64,000 nt of DNA from Halichoerus grypus (lineage: Eukaryota > Chordata > Mammalia > Carnivora > Phocidae), in assembly GCF_964656455.1 (NCBI RefSeq), contig NC_135719.1, forward strand, positions 76,045,562-76,109,561. The letters run 5' to 3'. Below are positions 11,701-26,700 of the stretch, piece after piece. Numbering within the stretch: position 1 is the first letter of the stretch; every line of letters begins with the position of its first letter. Under the pieces are notes generated by a model. It did not search any database and was not told the DNA's origin. It saw only the letters and a program-made list of their open reading frames with translations. A program made the position numbers and the translations under genes.

Positions 11701-14700
11701 GTTAGTATTTTAGGTTTTCTATTCACACTTTCTTTATAATAGTTCATTTATTTATATTTAAACCCATTTTTAAAGCATGATTTCAGACCATAATCATAAC
11801 AAACAGCTGCACATATTTAATACAGCCTTTGGCTATTAAACATGACCTTTGACTAAATTGATCATAGACATCAAAAGAGCTAAAGGAGTGTTAAATTATT
11901 ATGTTGCATCTATTTTGAGTTCCTGTATCACAGAGCTCACCAAACATTTGTTAGCTTTAAAAAATCATAGGGCAAAGAATGACACACATTAAGTTATTTG
12001 AGGCTCTAGATTCTTAATTTTGGATTAGCCAGAGATACTTCTCTGAATTCTTGCCATGAATATTTCTTCAAATTCAACTTACAAGAGTGGGCTAGACTCT
12101 AAAATTTAATAAGCCAGCATTCAGTGAACATAAAGGTGCGGGTGAAATGCTAATAAATACCGTAATTATAATTACACTGCAGTAGAATTTATAGTTTTTT
12201 TTTAAATATTATAATATAATAGAAGTAGAACTTTAAAAAAATATCAGATAATAACAACTTTCTGAAAACAAAAATACTTTTTGCTTTCTGATACATAAGC
12301 CAAGTCCCAGGTCTTATTAGTAGGTATGTGCTTGTTCAGTTGGACATATTCTTTCATTTCTCTCCTTTTATAGTAATGAAAACGAAAAACAGTATCATTT
12401 CATAATAAAAGTACTATCATTTTCCCTAAAGAAAATTTTTCAGACTTTGTGAGATAGTAGAAAGGGAATGGTTATCCATAATTCCACTACTCCAAAACAA
12501 CTTTTTGTTAGTTTTCTTCTTAATAATCATCTGTAAACATGCTATTATTTATAATTGTTGTATACATTGCTTCTTTAAGTTAAGACTTATTTTTTTAGTA
12601 TAATTTGAGATTTACGGAATAATCGCATAAATAGTACATAGAGTTCCATTGTATATTGCTTTTTAAATTTAACCCTATATCACAAGAATTTTGGTATTTT
12701 TATTACACACTTTCTATAAGCATCTTCAATTTTTTCTCATTACCAAAGTGTTAATTACAGAAAAAGCATTAAACTCTAGATAAGCAAACAGAAAAAGGTT
12801 ACCTGGTGTAACATTTATATCCTTCTAAGTTGGAAAATTCTTTAAACATAGACTCTGTCTTATATCCCTTTATTCTCAATCATTCTTGCTGGCTCAAAGG
12901 TGAATTTCTGATCTATGGGGCATTCAAGAACATGATTTCCCTCTTTGTCCAATCTTTAAACATGACAGCAGCAGTGTTTACGCTATTTTAATTTTTGTTT
13001 AATGTTAAAAGGTTGTTATAGAAGGCACTTTGTTGGGGCGCCTGAGTGGCTCAGTTGGTTGAGCATCTGCCTTCAGCTCAGGTCATGATCCCAGGGTTCT
13101 GGGATCGAATCCCACATCGGGCTCCTTGCTCGGCTAGGAGCCTGCTTCTCTCTCTCTCTCTCTCTGCCTCTCTCTCTGTCTCTGCCTCTGTCTCTCTCTC
13201 TCTCTCTCTGTCTCTCATGAGTAAATAAAATTAAAAAAAAAAAGAAAGAAGGCACTTTGTTATTGTGGAAAGAGTTCTGATTCACTGCTGTTTTCTTAAT
13301 TACATGCCTCTGAGCCAGGTACTCTTCAAATTTCAGTTTTCCTACTCATTCAGCAAATATTTATGAACCTACTAGGTTCAGGTGCCAGGCTACATGCTGG
13401 GACAACAAAGAATGATCAAATACATTTTAAAATTAATTTTCGAAGCCTTTAGAACTAATCTACTTCTAGGATAGTATAAAACAGGGTATTCAAAGCAGCC
13501 AATCCGTAAACTATGTATTCTTGGTCTGTGATGAGATGAACTAGCACCAGAATGCACTGTACTGTTTCCCTTTTTGTGAAGGTCTTGTTATTAAAAAAAA
13601 AGAAAAAGAAAAGAATTAAATGGTACATTTAGAGACACAATTGATTTTCCTTCCTCACAGACCACTAACATGTTTGCAGATCAACACTGATCCAAGAACT
13701 ACCACTTATATTAAATATAAACAGTGTTTTCTACTGTTTTTTTTTTTTTCCTGTTTGGCCATTTATACTTTTTATTATGGTTTTTTAAAGATTTATTTAT
13801 TTGAGAGAGAGAGAGAGACAGAGAGCGGCGGGCGGGGGTGGGGGGGTGTTGGCTGGAGGCAGAGGGAGAGAGAATCTCAAGCACTCTGTGCTGAGCATGG
13901 AGCCCAATGAGGGGCTCGATCCCACGACCCTGAGATCATGACGTAAGCCAAAACCAAGAGTCGGATGCTTAACTGACTGAGCCACCCAAGGCACCCCGTT
14001 ACGATTTTCTTAAATGTTTTGCTGACAGTTTGCTTAAAAATCTCTTCATTACATAATTTTGCTTTTTTGCTTATTTGAAATTTCTAGATATGGAAGAGTT
14101 AATTATGTCCTGGCTCGAAGAATAGAACTTTTAGAAGAAGTCAAACGATTGCAAAAGAGTCTAGGAGTTCCAGGAGATGCTTCATATACTTGTGAAACTG
14201 CAGGCTATTTCTTCTTATATCAGGTAAGAGATTAAGAGTTTTTAAATCATACGGTCTTCAGTTGGAAACTGGGATGGGTTCTTGAAATTCTTCGTGAAAG
14301 CCTATTTTTTTTGTTGAGTAGATTAAAATGTATGCTGTTGCCAAAGCTATATTTGTGAATATTAAATGTTTGTATTTCCTATTATTTTTTATTATCTTGG
14401 CTAAATAGCTTCGCTTGATGACTCATTCACTGAAAGGCCAATGTTGCTACTTTTTAAATTTTTTTCCCTTTTCTTTCTTGCTACTGACAAATTTTCTAGT
14501 CTCTCTTTTTGTTTTTATTACTGTAGAAATATAACTAAATATGCTAGCTACCCAGTGGTAATAAAGTATCATTCTGTAACCTACTTCTATTCATATTAAT
14601 CAGTTAATGAAGAAAAACATATTCTCCTTTCAAATTTCCAAAAATAAATTACGTTTTAGAACTAATTTCAAAGTAGGAGTTTAAGTTAAAAATTCTTTTG

Positions 14701-17700
14701 ACTTCAGTTTAGAGGTGTGCTTTTGCTTTGGTTAGGGTTAATTTTTTAGGTGTGAAAACCATTAAGAAATAGAAAACTAAATAAAATGAACAAAAATAAA
14801 CCTTAATAGTCAGTTTACTAATAATTTTAAGCAGATTAAGGCATAATCATATAATGGAGAATTTTATATAACTTTGTTCTCTTTGTACTCATGCTATTTG
14901 TATATTTTTAAGTCCAAATTGTAACATTGAAATTTTAAAATGTATATGAAAGAATAGGTGTATGCTCATAAGTAGATACCCAGACCAGTTCAATCCATTC
15001 AGAATGATCAGATTTCATGGTTTCTTGTGACACAGAGAAGATATACATCATCTTGCAAAGTAGCCTGCATTGGACTCAGGCAGTTTAGAACTTTGAATAA
15101 TGGAGTAAAGATCATGCCTAAATGTATATTTGGCACAAAATAAAAATCACTAGGCTCTCAGTGAAAACTACTTTAAAAGTAGGAGAAATAATCTATAAAT
15201 TTGTGGAGGCTTAAGTAATCGATTTGGGAAAAACAAACTTGAAGCTTCACAGTACAGATCAACAATTTTCAACATGTAAGAATCACATTGGGAAAGTTAT
15301 TTTAAAAGGAAATTGTCAAGTTCTGTCCCCAGAGATTTCTCTTTCAGTAGGAGGTGGTATCCAGGAATCTAAATCTTTATTTAGCCTCTCAGATGTTCTG
15401 CCTAAGAACCACACTTGGAGAAACCCTGACTGGGAGAATTACCAAAATTGAGATTAAGCAGGAACCGCATGATAGAGGCATAGTAAAACATACCAGGATA
15501 ACTATATCACAAAAGTCATAAAATGAGCTTTCAAATATATACTCAGTTTAACAGAAGTGCTTTGTAAATATACTAAAGAGAATTGGAAAAATTATAAAGG
15601 TCTGGGAGAAGGGTTGGCATTTACTAAAATGCTGCTAAAACCATATATGGAGAAAAACTGAGATAATGAAAAAATACAGAATTTCTTTGTCCAGAGAATT
15701 GGTTTTTTTGTTTGTCTTTTAAGCATCAGTAATACCATTTTGAGTATACATGGAGAATCTGTTATGTCTGAGATAAAGTCCCATAGATGACACTGAGGTT
15801 CTTTCCAGTTTATATATATTTATAAATTATTTATATTTTCATTTATCTTTATATATACACATATATTTTTTCTTTTGAGAGGGAGAGCGTGGTGGGCAGT
15901 GTGGGGAAGAGAGGCAGAGGGAGAGAGAAAATCTTAACGCAGGGTTCACACCCAGTGCAGAGCCCAACTGGATCTCATGACCCTGAGGTCAAGACCTGAG
16001 CTGAAACCAAGAGTCGGACATGTAACCGACTGAGCCACCCAGGCACCCCTAGTTTTTCTGTTTTTGATTAAAGAACCTTTTTTCTATAATCTTAAAGGTC
16101 ACTTTTAAAAAAGGGCCCTCTGTCTCAGTGACTCAGATAAGAAATAGTCCTGTTAGGTCAGGGATTGCTTTTCTTTCCCGTTACTTAGTAGATCTTATTT
16201 TTACTAGATTTCTTTTTTATTTTATCATTTAAAACATAATAATTAGCTAGGAATTTTAATCTCAAGTCCCTTTTTTTCATAGGTCATGTCTCGTTGGGAA
16301 GAATATATTAGCAAAGTGAAAAATAAAGGTAATACACTGCCAGATGTTACGGAAGTCTCCACTTTCTTCCCTTTCCATGAATACTTTGCAAATGCCCCTC
16401 AGCCCATTTTTAAAGGCCGATCTTATGAAGAAGACATGGAAATTGCTGAAGGGTGTTTCAGGCATATTAAGAAAATCTTCACTCAGCTTGAGGTAAGGAT
16501 TCTCAGGTTTTTTAACTTGCCTTTAAAGGCTTTAAGTTTAGATGGTTTTTTTGTTTTTAATGAAGTAAATGTGGAATATTCACATCTTACAAACCAGATT
16601 GTTACTTTTAAGTGAGATTATTGAAAACATTTATAGTTTTAGTTCAAGAAATGAGTAAAAATTAAGATTTAAATTCAATCCCCATTATTCTGACTTTTCT
16701 GGTGTAAAAGTTAGCATTTAAGAAAGGAATGCTTCCCTCAAGAGATTCAACAGTGTTTCTTTGAATTGGAATCTGAGACTGCCACTTCCAAATGATGGAA
16801 AACATTTGAAGACTATAGCAGCCCCAGTCAGGCTCAGGGATCACATTCAGGCTCAGATTCCACAGTAAGATGATTTAGGATTACTCAGGTAACAGGGGCA
16901 GTGACTTTATCTGTTTTGTCTTTGTACCTTTTAGATAAGATGATATCTCTACTTCCTAGAGAAGTATCTGTCACATAGTATATGTTCAGTAAATATCAAT
17001 GCGTGGTGTTGGTAGGGGGTAGGTGGATAGATGGTAGGTACAGAATAATAAATATATAGTATAATAATTTTAGAACCTACAAAACAATATTAGAGTATAT
17101 TTATGATTATATAAACAAAGTAAAAGGATAAAAACATTTAATTCATAATAGTAGCTGTCTTAGGAGGGGTGGGGAGAGATTTAAACAGAGTCCCTCTCCT
17201 GTACCTGTCATGTTTTAACTATTTAAAAAACAAAAATGTTAAAAATATCTGAAATATGACATAATGTTCAGAATTTATAGGACTTGATACTAGGTTTGGG
17301 CTTGTTTGCTCCTCATTTAATATCTATTGTCCATCATTTTACCCTGCTCTATGGGGATCTTCTGCCACGGTCAGAGGTGGGCCTGATCCTTGGAGGTTTA
17401 ATTTCCTGGCTTCCCATATTAGCTGACTTCTGGCTGGGTTTAGCCAATAAAAATGTGGCAGAAATAGAGAAGCTAGGATATTGCTCCACCAATTGTCTTG
17501 GGTTTCATCTCTTCCATGGCTCCAGTTTCTGTTGGCCTGGCTTCCTATGATTGTTGTTGTAGCTTATTCTGGTACCGCAGTCCCACTGCCTCCTTCCCTT
17601 AGCTGTCCTAGCCTAGGAATGGTCAAACTTCCTGCTATTGCTCATCTCTCAGTTACCTCAGCCATTCGTTCCCTGGCTGGCTTATGTGCTCCTTTGTCAC

Positions 17701-20700
17701 CTGTGAAATCAGACCCCCTGCATTAAATTTCCTTTGTTATGAATACTTGAAAAAGTTTCTGTTTTTGTGGAAGGACCTTGAGTAGATACTGTGGTGATAG
17801 ATATTTTATTCAGTATTCTTGTTGATAACTGTCAATATTTTACCTTATACAAAAACAGTCCAAATTATAGCTTGAGTGTCAGTTATTATATGAACTCAAT
17901 TAGTACCTAATTAATAATGAACAGAATTGTGATTCATTAGGCTTAGTTTATGATATAATTATATTAATTAATCAGGAATTAAGTCTGATAAACTGGATTG
18001 TGTGAATGTATGCATGAAACGTGTTTATTTTCCTAAAATATCTCTCTCTGACCCCCACTCCCATAGGAATTCAGAGCTTCTGAACTGCTTCGAAGTGGAC
18101 TGGACAGATCTAAATACCTTCTGGTGAAAGAAGCCAAAATCATTGCTATGACTTGTACTCATGCTGCCTTAAAACGACATGATTTAGTCAAGCTAGGTTT
18201 CAAGGTAGGGACTTACAGTTTCATTCCTCAATTGATCATCTATTCAGCTGTTAGGTTTCTCTTTTCTCCCCTTTCCTTTCCTTTTCTTTTTCTTTTTTCT
18301 TTTAATTTTTATTTTTTTATTTAAATTTTCCTTTTCTTTTCCTTTCCTTTCCTTTACCGAGGCCGTTTCCCTTGAAGATTGGCTTACCTCTTACTGACAT
18401 TCACATTTATAATTCCTTAAAAATGTCTTTTCTGAAAGTGATGATAATCCCTGATGTTTATATGATTAATGAACTCTAGACCTGATTTTTCTAAGTCTGC
18501 TTATCAGTAATATGTCCATTAAGTAACATAACCATATGATTATCTAAACAAATTGTAATATTTGTTAAGGTAAATTGATTTTTCACTATGTTAAAAAATC
18601 TCCAAACATAACTAAAAGCTATAAAAATAACATTTGACAATGTTTTTCACCTATTAGACATTTGTATCTTACATTGTTCATGTTTTAAATACACATCCAC
18701 TCCCACTTATTTGTTCATTCAGTAGATGGAAAACCTTCCATGTAAGGATATGGAATACTCTTATTTATAAGACTGTAGATGAGATATTAAAATGATTTCA
18801 TCATATGATAAAGACAGGAGAGCTAATGGGCACCATAGCCTGATAACCTATGACTTGTTTAAAGTGGAATGTAGTAAATAAGCAGTAAATTTGAATTTGC
18901 AGGCTCTTTATAACTTTGCTAGTGATACTGGCCTAAACTCTGACTTTTATGCAAGTCATTTAACTTCTCTGCAGTTGGTTTATCTGTTGTTTAAAATAGG
19001 GTTTGTGTACTGCTTTGAATTCAAAGTTAGAAAAGCATTTGTTGTTAATGAAAGTGACTGACAATTTTTAAATGTTGTGAGCTCACTGGAGGATAAGTGC
19101 TAAATAAATTCAAGGTGATAGAGTAGTTGCTATCTTGGATGGAAGGTTCCTCAGCTGCAAGGTTAGCACAAGCACGATAATTTATTAAAAGGTCTGTGAA
19201 CTTATGTTAGTGGTGTGAACTTACCCTTTTGCAAATTAGTAGTGAGAATTTTTCACCTAAATATTTTGTTCTTGGGGCTGACATAGAAAATATGCTTGGT
19301 ATTTGATATTAAATCATATCGGTTTAATAACAAGGGAAATGATGCAATCATAATTAACATTTTATGGTGTTGTGCAGCTTTTCACATGCATATTCTAAAA
19401 AACATTACTTGTAGCTTATCAAACTTTCATTAATCATTTACTTACAATATGCTATACATATATAGTTAGCATGAGTGCTGATAGTATGCCTTAGATCTTT
19501 TATATTTTTAAGTTTGAAGTTTTATTTTTATCAAACTTCCCCTGCATCTGGTTTATGCATTTAAAAACCTTGTAGAGCTACTTAACATGAAGAAAGGGCA
19601 GTCCCCTACTTCCCTGATTAGCCATTCTTTCAACACTTAGTATTTTCTGTGTTCTTTTTATCTGTATCAATAAAGAATGTTAAATTTGCATTTTAGGGGT
19701 ACCTGGGTGGCTTAGTCGGTTAAGCATCTGCCTTGGTCTCAGGTCATGATCCCAGGGTCCTGGGATCGAGCCTCTCGTCGGGCTCCCTGCTCAGCGGGGA
19801 GCCTGCTTCTCCCTCTGCCTGCCGCTCCCCCTGCTTGTGCTCTCTCTCTCTCTGTGTGTCAAATAAATAAATTTGCATTTTCAACATTGTGTTTTGACCC
19901 TGTGCCATCCCCAGGGAGACATGCATGCACAGTCATGTGCTCTTTTCCTGCCTTAATATGCCCAGTATGGTTGTGTCATAATTTTGCTTTGTGATTAAAG
20001 TCGCCTTTTAAAAAGCAGAATCTATAGATACATTTTTTGTAAGTTAAATTGCATTAGATTTTCAGAGTTATTTTTCAGAAAGCAGGCTCTTTAAACCATC
20101 TTGAGCTGCTCCCACTCTGTTTTGCATATCCTGTCTATTATCCTCAGAGTCCACACAGGGACTTGTGAGAAAATATGGATCTTAGAACTCCTCCTCCTAA
20201 GCTCCCATGAGGATGACCTAATTAATCCTTGTAATAGGGAAATTCAGCATCAGATAGAGCTAGAGAAGACACCTATCCACATACCTTTAAGTATTTTCAA
20301 TAAGGAACAGTACAGAATTGAACCTTAACTTTCATCATTGGATGTCCAATGGAAATTCATGTCAGCTACTTGTCTTGGACAAATAAATACAACCAAAGTT
20401 TGGTAAAAATGAGTAGCACAGAAATTACAGTATATGTGAACAACTCATTTAAAAACAGAGTTAACAGGGCACCCTGGCAGGAGCTGAAATTGGAAAAAAA
20501 AATTACCGTAATAAAATAAATAAAAAATAAAAGAGAGTTAATTAAGCATAAAGAGTAAATATGCTACTACCTTCCACCTTCCAAGGAAACAAAATAAGAG
20601 GAGAAAACATTAAAAACACAAAACAAAGGAATTCTAATTTGTACTTAGTGAGATTCTCAAAGAAGGTATTTTACCAATAAGACAAGAGGATGTCACACTA

Positions 20701-23700
20701 AGTAACAAGCAGAATTAGAAGTGGAGGGGAAGGAAAACATGTTGAGAATAGATCTAGAAGAGAATTGAGCAGATGGGAGAGCAGTAATCATCAAAGAAAA
20801 TGAAATTTCCTTATGTTGGAGAAAGACTTGATTTTTCATTATTTTATAAGTGTGCAGTGCCTGATGTTACTGGAAACTGGGCTAGTGGAAGGATGCAGGC
20901 ATCAAACAAGTAAATATACAGATAGAATTACATATTGTGATGTGCTATGAGACAAAGGAAGAGAGTTCTGTGGAATCAGGTTTAACTTGGGAGGTCAGAG
21001 AAGACATGGATAAAGTGGGTTTTAAGCTGGTACTTTAAAGATGAGGAAGAGCCAAGCAGACAAAAAATGAAGAGTAAATAGTACTGCAGAGGGCCTAAGG
21101 CCAGAATGGTTTTGCCATTTCTAAGAAAATGAAATAGGTCAACATGGCTGAAGCTTAATTAGTAAGGAGGAAGGTGGCATTTAAAGTAGGAGAGGAAGAT
21201 GGGGGCCAAATTGAATAAAGGCCTGTATTAATACACCTTTTACAGGCCTTTTCAGGGATCTTTTTCCTAAGATAAGTGGAAGCCAGGGAAGGGTTTGAAA
21301 CCAGTTGGTGACATGATCTGATGCCTGTTTTATCAGTGGTTTAGGGGAGGCAAGCCAGGAAGGGGGAGGGGCTAGTAAAAGAGATTTCTGGCAGTAGTCA
21401 GAGTGGTGGCTTAGATTTTAGTGGTGGTGGTAGTAGAAATGGAGAGAGAGTTTTGAAGATAAAACTTTATGCTTTGATGACAAATTGAATGCCAGGGGTA
21501 AAATAGAGTTAGATGGTCAAGTGCTGGGTAGGATTCATAAGGGGAAAAAAAATAGCCCAAAAAACTACCCAGGGTAAGAATACCAATGGAAATGACCTCA
21601 TATATAATCATAAATTGATTCTTCCTTATGTAGAACTTAAGGAACTGAGTTGAAAATAACTAAATTGATATACAATATAAGAAATGATATGCAGGATCTC
21701 TTCAAGGTAGAATTGTATATTCAGGGGCCTTCCTTGAGGTTACAGACTTGAACTAGAAAAGCAGGGGCATCGTGATAAAAAAGATTATGAACATTCTGTT
21801 TGAATAATTTATATGATGTTATTTTTATCTGAAATTATTTGGGGTTTTTTTGGATAGTTGTTATAGTTATGGTGGTAGTTGTTTGGCTTTCAAGCTGTCT
21901 TTTTTTTTTTTTTTTTTTAAGATTTTATTTATTTATTTGGCAGAGAGAGACACAGAAAGGGAACACAAGCAGGGGCAGAGGGAGAGGGAGAAGCAGGCTT
22001 TCCACGGAGCAGGGAGCCCGATGCGGGGCTCTATCCCAGGACCCTGCGATCATGACCTGAGCCGAAGGCAGACACTTAATGACTGAGCCACCCAGGCGCC
22101 CCTCAAGCTGTCTTTTTAACAAGCTTTCCTTTTTCTCCATTTCTCAGTATGACAACATTTTAATGGAAGAGGCTGCACAGATCCTGGAAATAGAAACTTT
22201 TATACCTCTTCTTCTACAGGTAAGAAACAGAGATCTGAGACAAAGAAAGTAGAGTTTGAAGAATTCTGGGGACAGTGTCAAAAAGCTACACAGTTTTGGG
22301 GTGCTAATTGTCATAATTACATAATTCTTTTTAACTTCATTATGTTTGCTATTCTATTTTAAGCCTATAAACTTCCTTTAATCTAGTCACTGGTTATTTA
22401 GTAGTTTGTTTTGTTTCCAGGAGTACTATTTAAAAATTCATAGTTTATCTTTTAAGTTTTGAAAAGACAGTAATTTTAATCAAGAAAATTACATTGTTAA
22501 GCAGTCTGGTGGGTAGATGAGCTATTTTTTTCATTTCCTTTGTTAGAGTTGTTTCTGGAATTGTTTTTGATGTTCACTGAGTACATTGCTTTTCTTTATT
22601 TTGTGCCTAAATTTTTCTGAGCTTAATGGCGATGTTTAAGAATGTTTCTTATTGTACAATAGTCTTTACTATGGAAGAATTAAAAACAAAATGTGGAATT
22701 CCCAATTTAAGAATAGTGACTGCTTTAATTTATGGATAAATTGGATTCTAAAAGTTGTTTTATAAGCCAAGTTATTTGGAACTTGGGATGTGTCTTATCA
22801 GGGTATGTTTCAAGGAACAAGATGTGTAAAGTAGGAAATCAAAGTAGTCATGTGGGAAATTAAAGACATAATTTTTACTGTTTGGGGGTTTTCAGACTGG
22901 CTCTTGGCTTAATTGTAATACAGAGTATATACTTTGACATCTGTCCATTTCCCTGCATCTTTTTCTTTCTATGCACACTTTGCCTAATTCTGACCTGAGT
23001 CTCCCTTGGCTTGCCCTACCTTAAAGTAGGGTAATTCCATGCTCACCTTCTCAATCCCTCTACCCTCCCTCATGCACTGTCAGTCATAAGGGTGATGGCC
23101 CCTGTTTGTGGTTCACAAGTCATTCTATAAATTTTCCAGATTTCTCTCTGGAACTGGTGAATAAGAATTAGTAAGCCAATAAAGCCATTTTTTTTAAATA
23201 GCAGGACTCTTGAGCGATTAATTAGAGACCAACAGGACAATATATTAATCAGAGTATTTTGTCATCTCCTCACTTTTCATTTTCTAGAATCCTCAAGATG
23301 GTTTTAGCCGCCTGAAACGCTGGATTATGATTGGTGATCATCACCAGTTACCTCCAGTCATTAAGAATATGGCCTTTCAGAAGTATTCAAACATGGAGCA
23401 GTCTCTCTTCACTCGCTTTGTCCGGGTTGGAGTTCCTACTGTGGACCTTGATGCTCAAGGGAGAGCCAGGGCAAGGTAAAGGAGCCTTAAGAACTACCTA
23501 TTTAAGGACCCCAGCTCCGTGATCCAGCTATTTGATAGCATATTCAGTAGCAAGTGTAGAATTCCCTGTTGTCTAGGAACCTGCCATCTGCAAATCTGGA
23601 AGTGCCTATATTGCCTTCGGCATGGGGTGTGAACTGACCGAGATATTTCCTGTACTTCATTCACTGAGATTAATTGATGTGACTTGTAAACTAAAGCTTC

Positions 23701-26700
23701 TTTTTACTGTCCCTTGCCCTTTCTTCATGCCCCCAGAAGATATATAGTTAATATCATTTTGAAATCTAAAACAAAAGGTGAACAAGAAGAAAACACACCA
23801 GTTCTTACTTATATTAAGTGTACAGGCCCTATCTCATAATGACCTCAAAGTATTCCTCAATTTACAGACTCTCCCCTGTTTTTTTTTTTTTATTATTTAA
23901 GGAGTAAAGATAGCATTTATCTCAGAGAACACAATAGAGCTTCATTTCTATAATCATCAAGTCTTCTGACCTTTGGTTACTTGAAGCAGGGAGGCAAGTT
24001 GAAAAAGCATTATTGCTAAAAAGATGAGTGCAAAATGGTGAACGTGAAAATTAAAAGGAAGAGCACAGCTCCTTAGGAACCCAAATTTTGCATCACTAAT
24101 CTTTCCTGTTTGTGGGGGCGGGGTTTGTCTTTGGAAAGCTTATGTAACCTCTACAACTGGCGATACAAGAATCTGGGAAACCTACCTCATGTGCAACTCT
24201 TGCCAGAGTTTAGTACAGCAAATGCTGGCTTGCTTTATGACTTCCAGCTCATCAATGTGGAAGATTTTCAAGGAGTGGGAGAGTCTGAACCTAATCCTTA
24301 TTTTTATCAGGTGAGAAAAAATGTGAAACTTTTAAGTTTATTTTGCATTAACTAGCTGAATTACTACCTAAATCAGTGACATTGAACCATTTGGCTAGCC
24401 ATTGAAAAAACAAAATTAAGTTCCCACCTCACACACAACACAAAAATTTCTGTTTCAAATAGATTCAAGATATGTACACCAAAGAAAAGAAACTGTAAAC
24501 ACACTAGAAAGAAGAAAATCCTGATTTAATATATAATATATACACATATATTATATATATATTTATAATAACATTAGGGTGAGAAAGGTCTTAAGCTCAT
24601 TACCAAAGGCAGAAATCATAAAAATGTTGATTGGAGACCAAAATTTATTTCCAAGATTTAACAGACAGTGGGTTGAATTCTGAATATATATATATACGGA
24701 ATTCCTATAAATCACTTTTTAAAATACACCCCAACAGAAAAATGCAATAAAGATAAAAATATGCAATTCACAAAAAAAGATTTGTAGCAAGTATAAGTCA
24801 CTGGACTGGATTTTCACCTCTAATAATACTCAGTGTGGAGTAGGTTTAGGGAAATTTTATACTCATGCAATGCTAGAAGGAAAACAATTTGGTGAACAGA
24901 TTGTCAGTATGTATTAAAAGCAGTGTCCTCACTCTGAAGAATTTATCCTAAAAAATAAATGGACAAGTTTGCAAAGACTTATATGCTAAAATGTCCATCA
25001 GATCTTTTTCTTTTACTGCATATTATTTTAGAAATGAGAAGCAACCAAAGTATCTTCGGTAGGGATTAATTACACTATTACCTATTCCATATAATGAATA
25101 GGCACTAAGTATGATAACATTATAACTTTGTTTACTGACAAGGAAAATGTTTATGCTATATTAAATGAAAAAAACTAGGTTGTAAAATATATTGTATAGT
25201 GTTCTATTTTTTTTTAAAGATTTATTTATTTATTTGAGAGAGAGAGTGGGGGTGGGGAGTGCGGGCTGCAGAGGGAGAGGGGGAGAATATAAATGATTTT
25301 TCTGAAGGTGTTCGAGAATTTTACTTTTGTCTTTACATGAAAACCAGCTTCTTGTCTTCCTTTTTTGATTTTCATGTTATGTTATCAGTTAACCTAGGAT
25401 AGGATTATTCCTTAGTTTTATGAAAGGTGTTCACTTGTCCAAGTTGACTTCACTTCTTGAGGTGTGATAAATGAACACTTGTGCCAGTTAACCATTCTTT
25501 CTGCAGAATTGAAACAAAAGGAAATAAATGCATAATCTGATCATTTTTACATTACAGAATCTTGGAGAAGCAGAATATGTAGTGGCACTTTTTATGTACA
25601 TGTGTTTACTTGGTTACCCTGCTGATAAGATTAGTATTCTAACAACATATAATGGGCAAAAGCATCTTATTCGTGACATCATCAATAGACGATGTGGAAG
25701 CAATCCATTGATTGGAAGACCAAATAAGGTAATTTTGTGAATATCATATGTTCTCTTATTCATCATGTTGGCAGGATGGGAAAATTTATATTTATTACGA
25801 GTTATTTATATTATTCTACTTTGTCTCTTTGCTATCTCCTTTTAAGATGTAAGAAAATGAAATAATAGGAACTATAAATAATTCTCTAGCAGTCCTATCA
25901 GTGTTATTGGTTTGCTGTGAACTTCTGTCTCAACTACCACATTGAAGATTTTTGTTGATGGTAATCAGAAATAAATGATCCTAAAACTTTTTGTTGGTAA
26001 AATGGAGGATAATGAAATTACATTATTTATGTACTATTATAGTAGAAATAGGATTGTAGCATTTTTTTATTTTGTCATTTTTGCAAAGGTATAATTTGTA
26101 CTGCTTTTTATTGTATGTGTGTGGGAGAGTGTTTTTTCTTGAGAATAAGGAAAGATTGTAGTACCTTCAGACCTGAGGATTATTTTTTTTATACTTTTTT
26201 TTAATTTTTTGTGTGGTATAGAGTAATATCAAATAAGACGCTTGATTATATCAATAAAAGGCTGAAAGGTTAGAATAAAAAATATATTACTAATGATGAA
26301 ATTAAGACTTTAGTTGTAAACATGGAAGCTCTTTCACTTTTTCTTGGAAATCATCCAAGAGTAACAGGAAAATGGGAGGAGGGAAAGACAAACGACATTT
26401 TTAGTGAGGTGACACAAATCAGGGGACTAAGATCAGGAAGACAATGTGGGAAGAAGAGAATTTAGAGGACCAGTCTTAAAAGTACCAGCAAAAACACTTT
26501 CTGAAGGTGAATGGCACACTCCGAAGCATAAGAGCCACGTTCCTGTTACTGAACAGTGGATGTGGAAATTGGGGTGAGCAGAAGCCTTCCTGGTCCCAGA
26601 TTGGTTCAAAGAAGCCTCCATGTGAGCCATGCTCGCCCAAAAGCAGACTTGTCTCTACAGTAGCAGAGGAAAAGAGAACCTTCTGTTGTGAAAACCACCC

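Noticed and set aside
13073..13285. Arg/Glu-rich open frames over CT tracts (also 13620-13910, 21839-22086, 44977-45303)
   Set aside because: These are translations of SINE CT/GA tracts, which recur in every SINE copy and are not genes.
16493..16615. Reading frame continuing past the exon 7 donor
   Set aside because: GAG|GTAAGG is a good donor and the downstream exon EFRASELL continues the family sequence.
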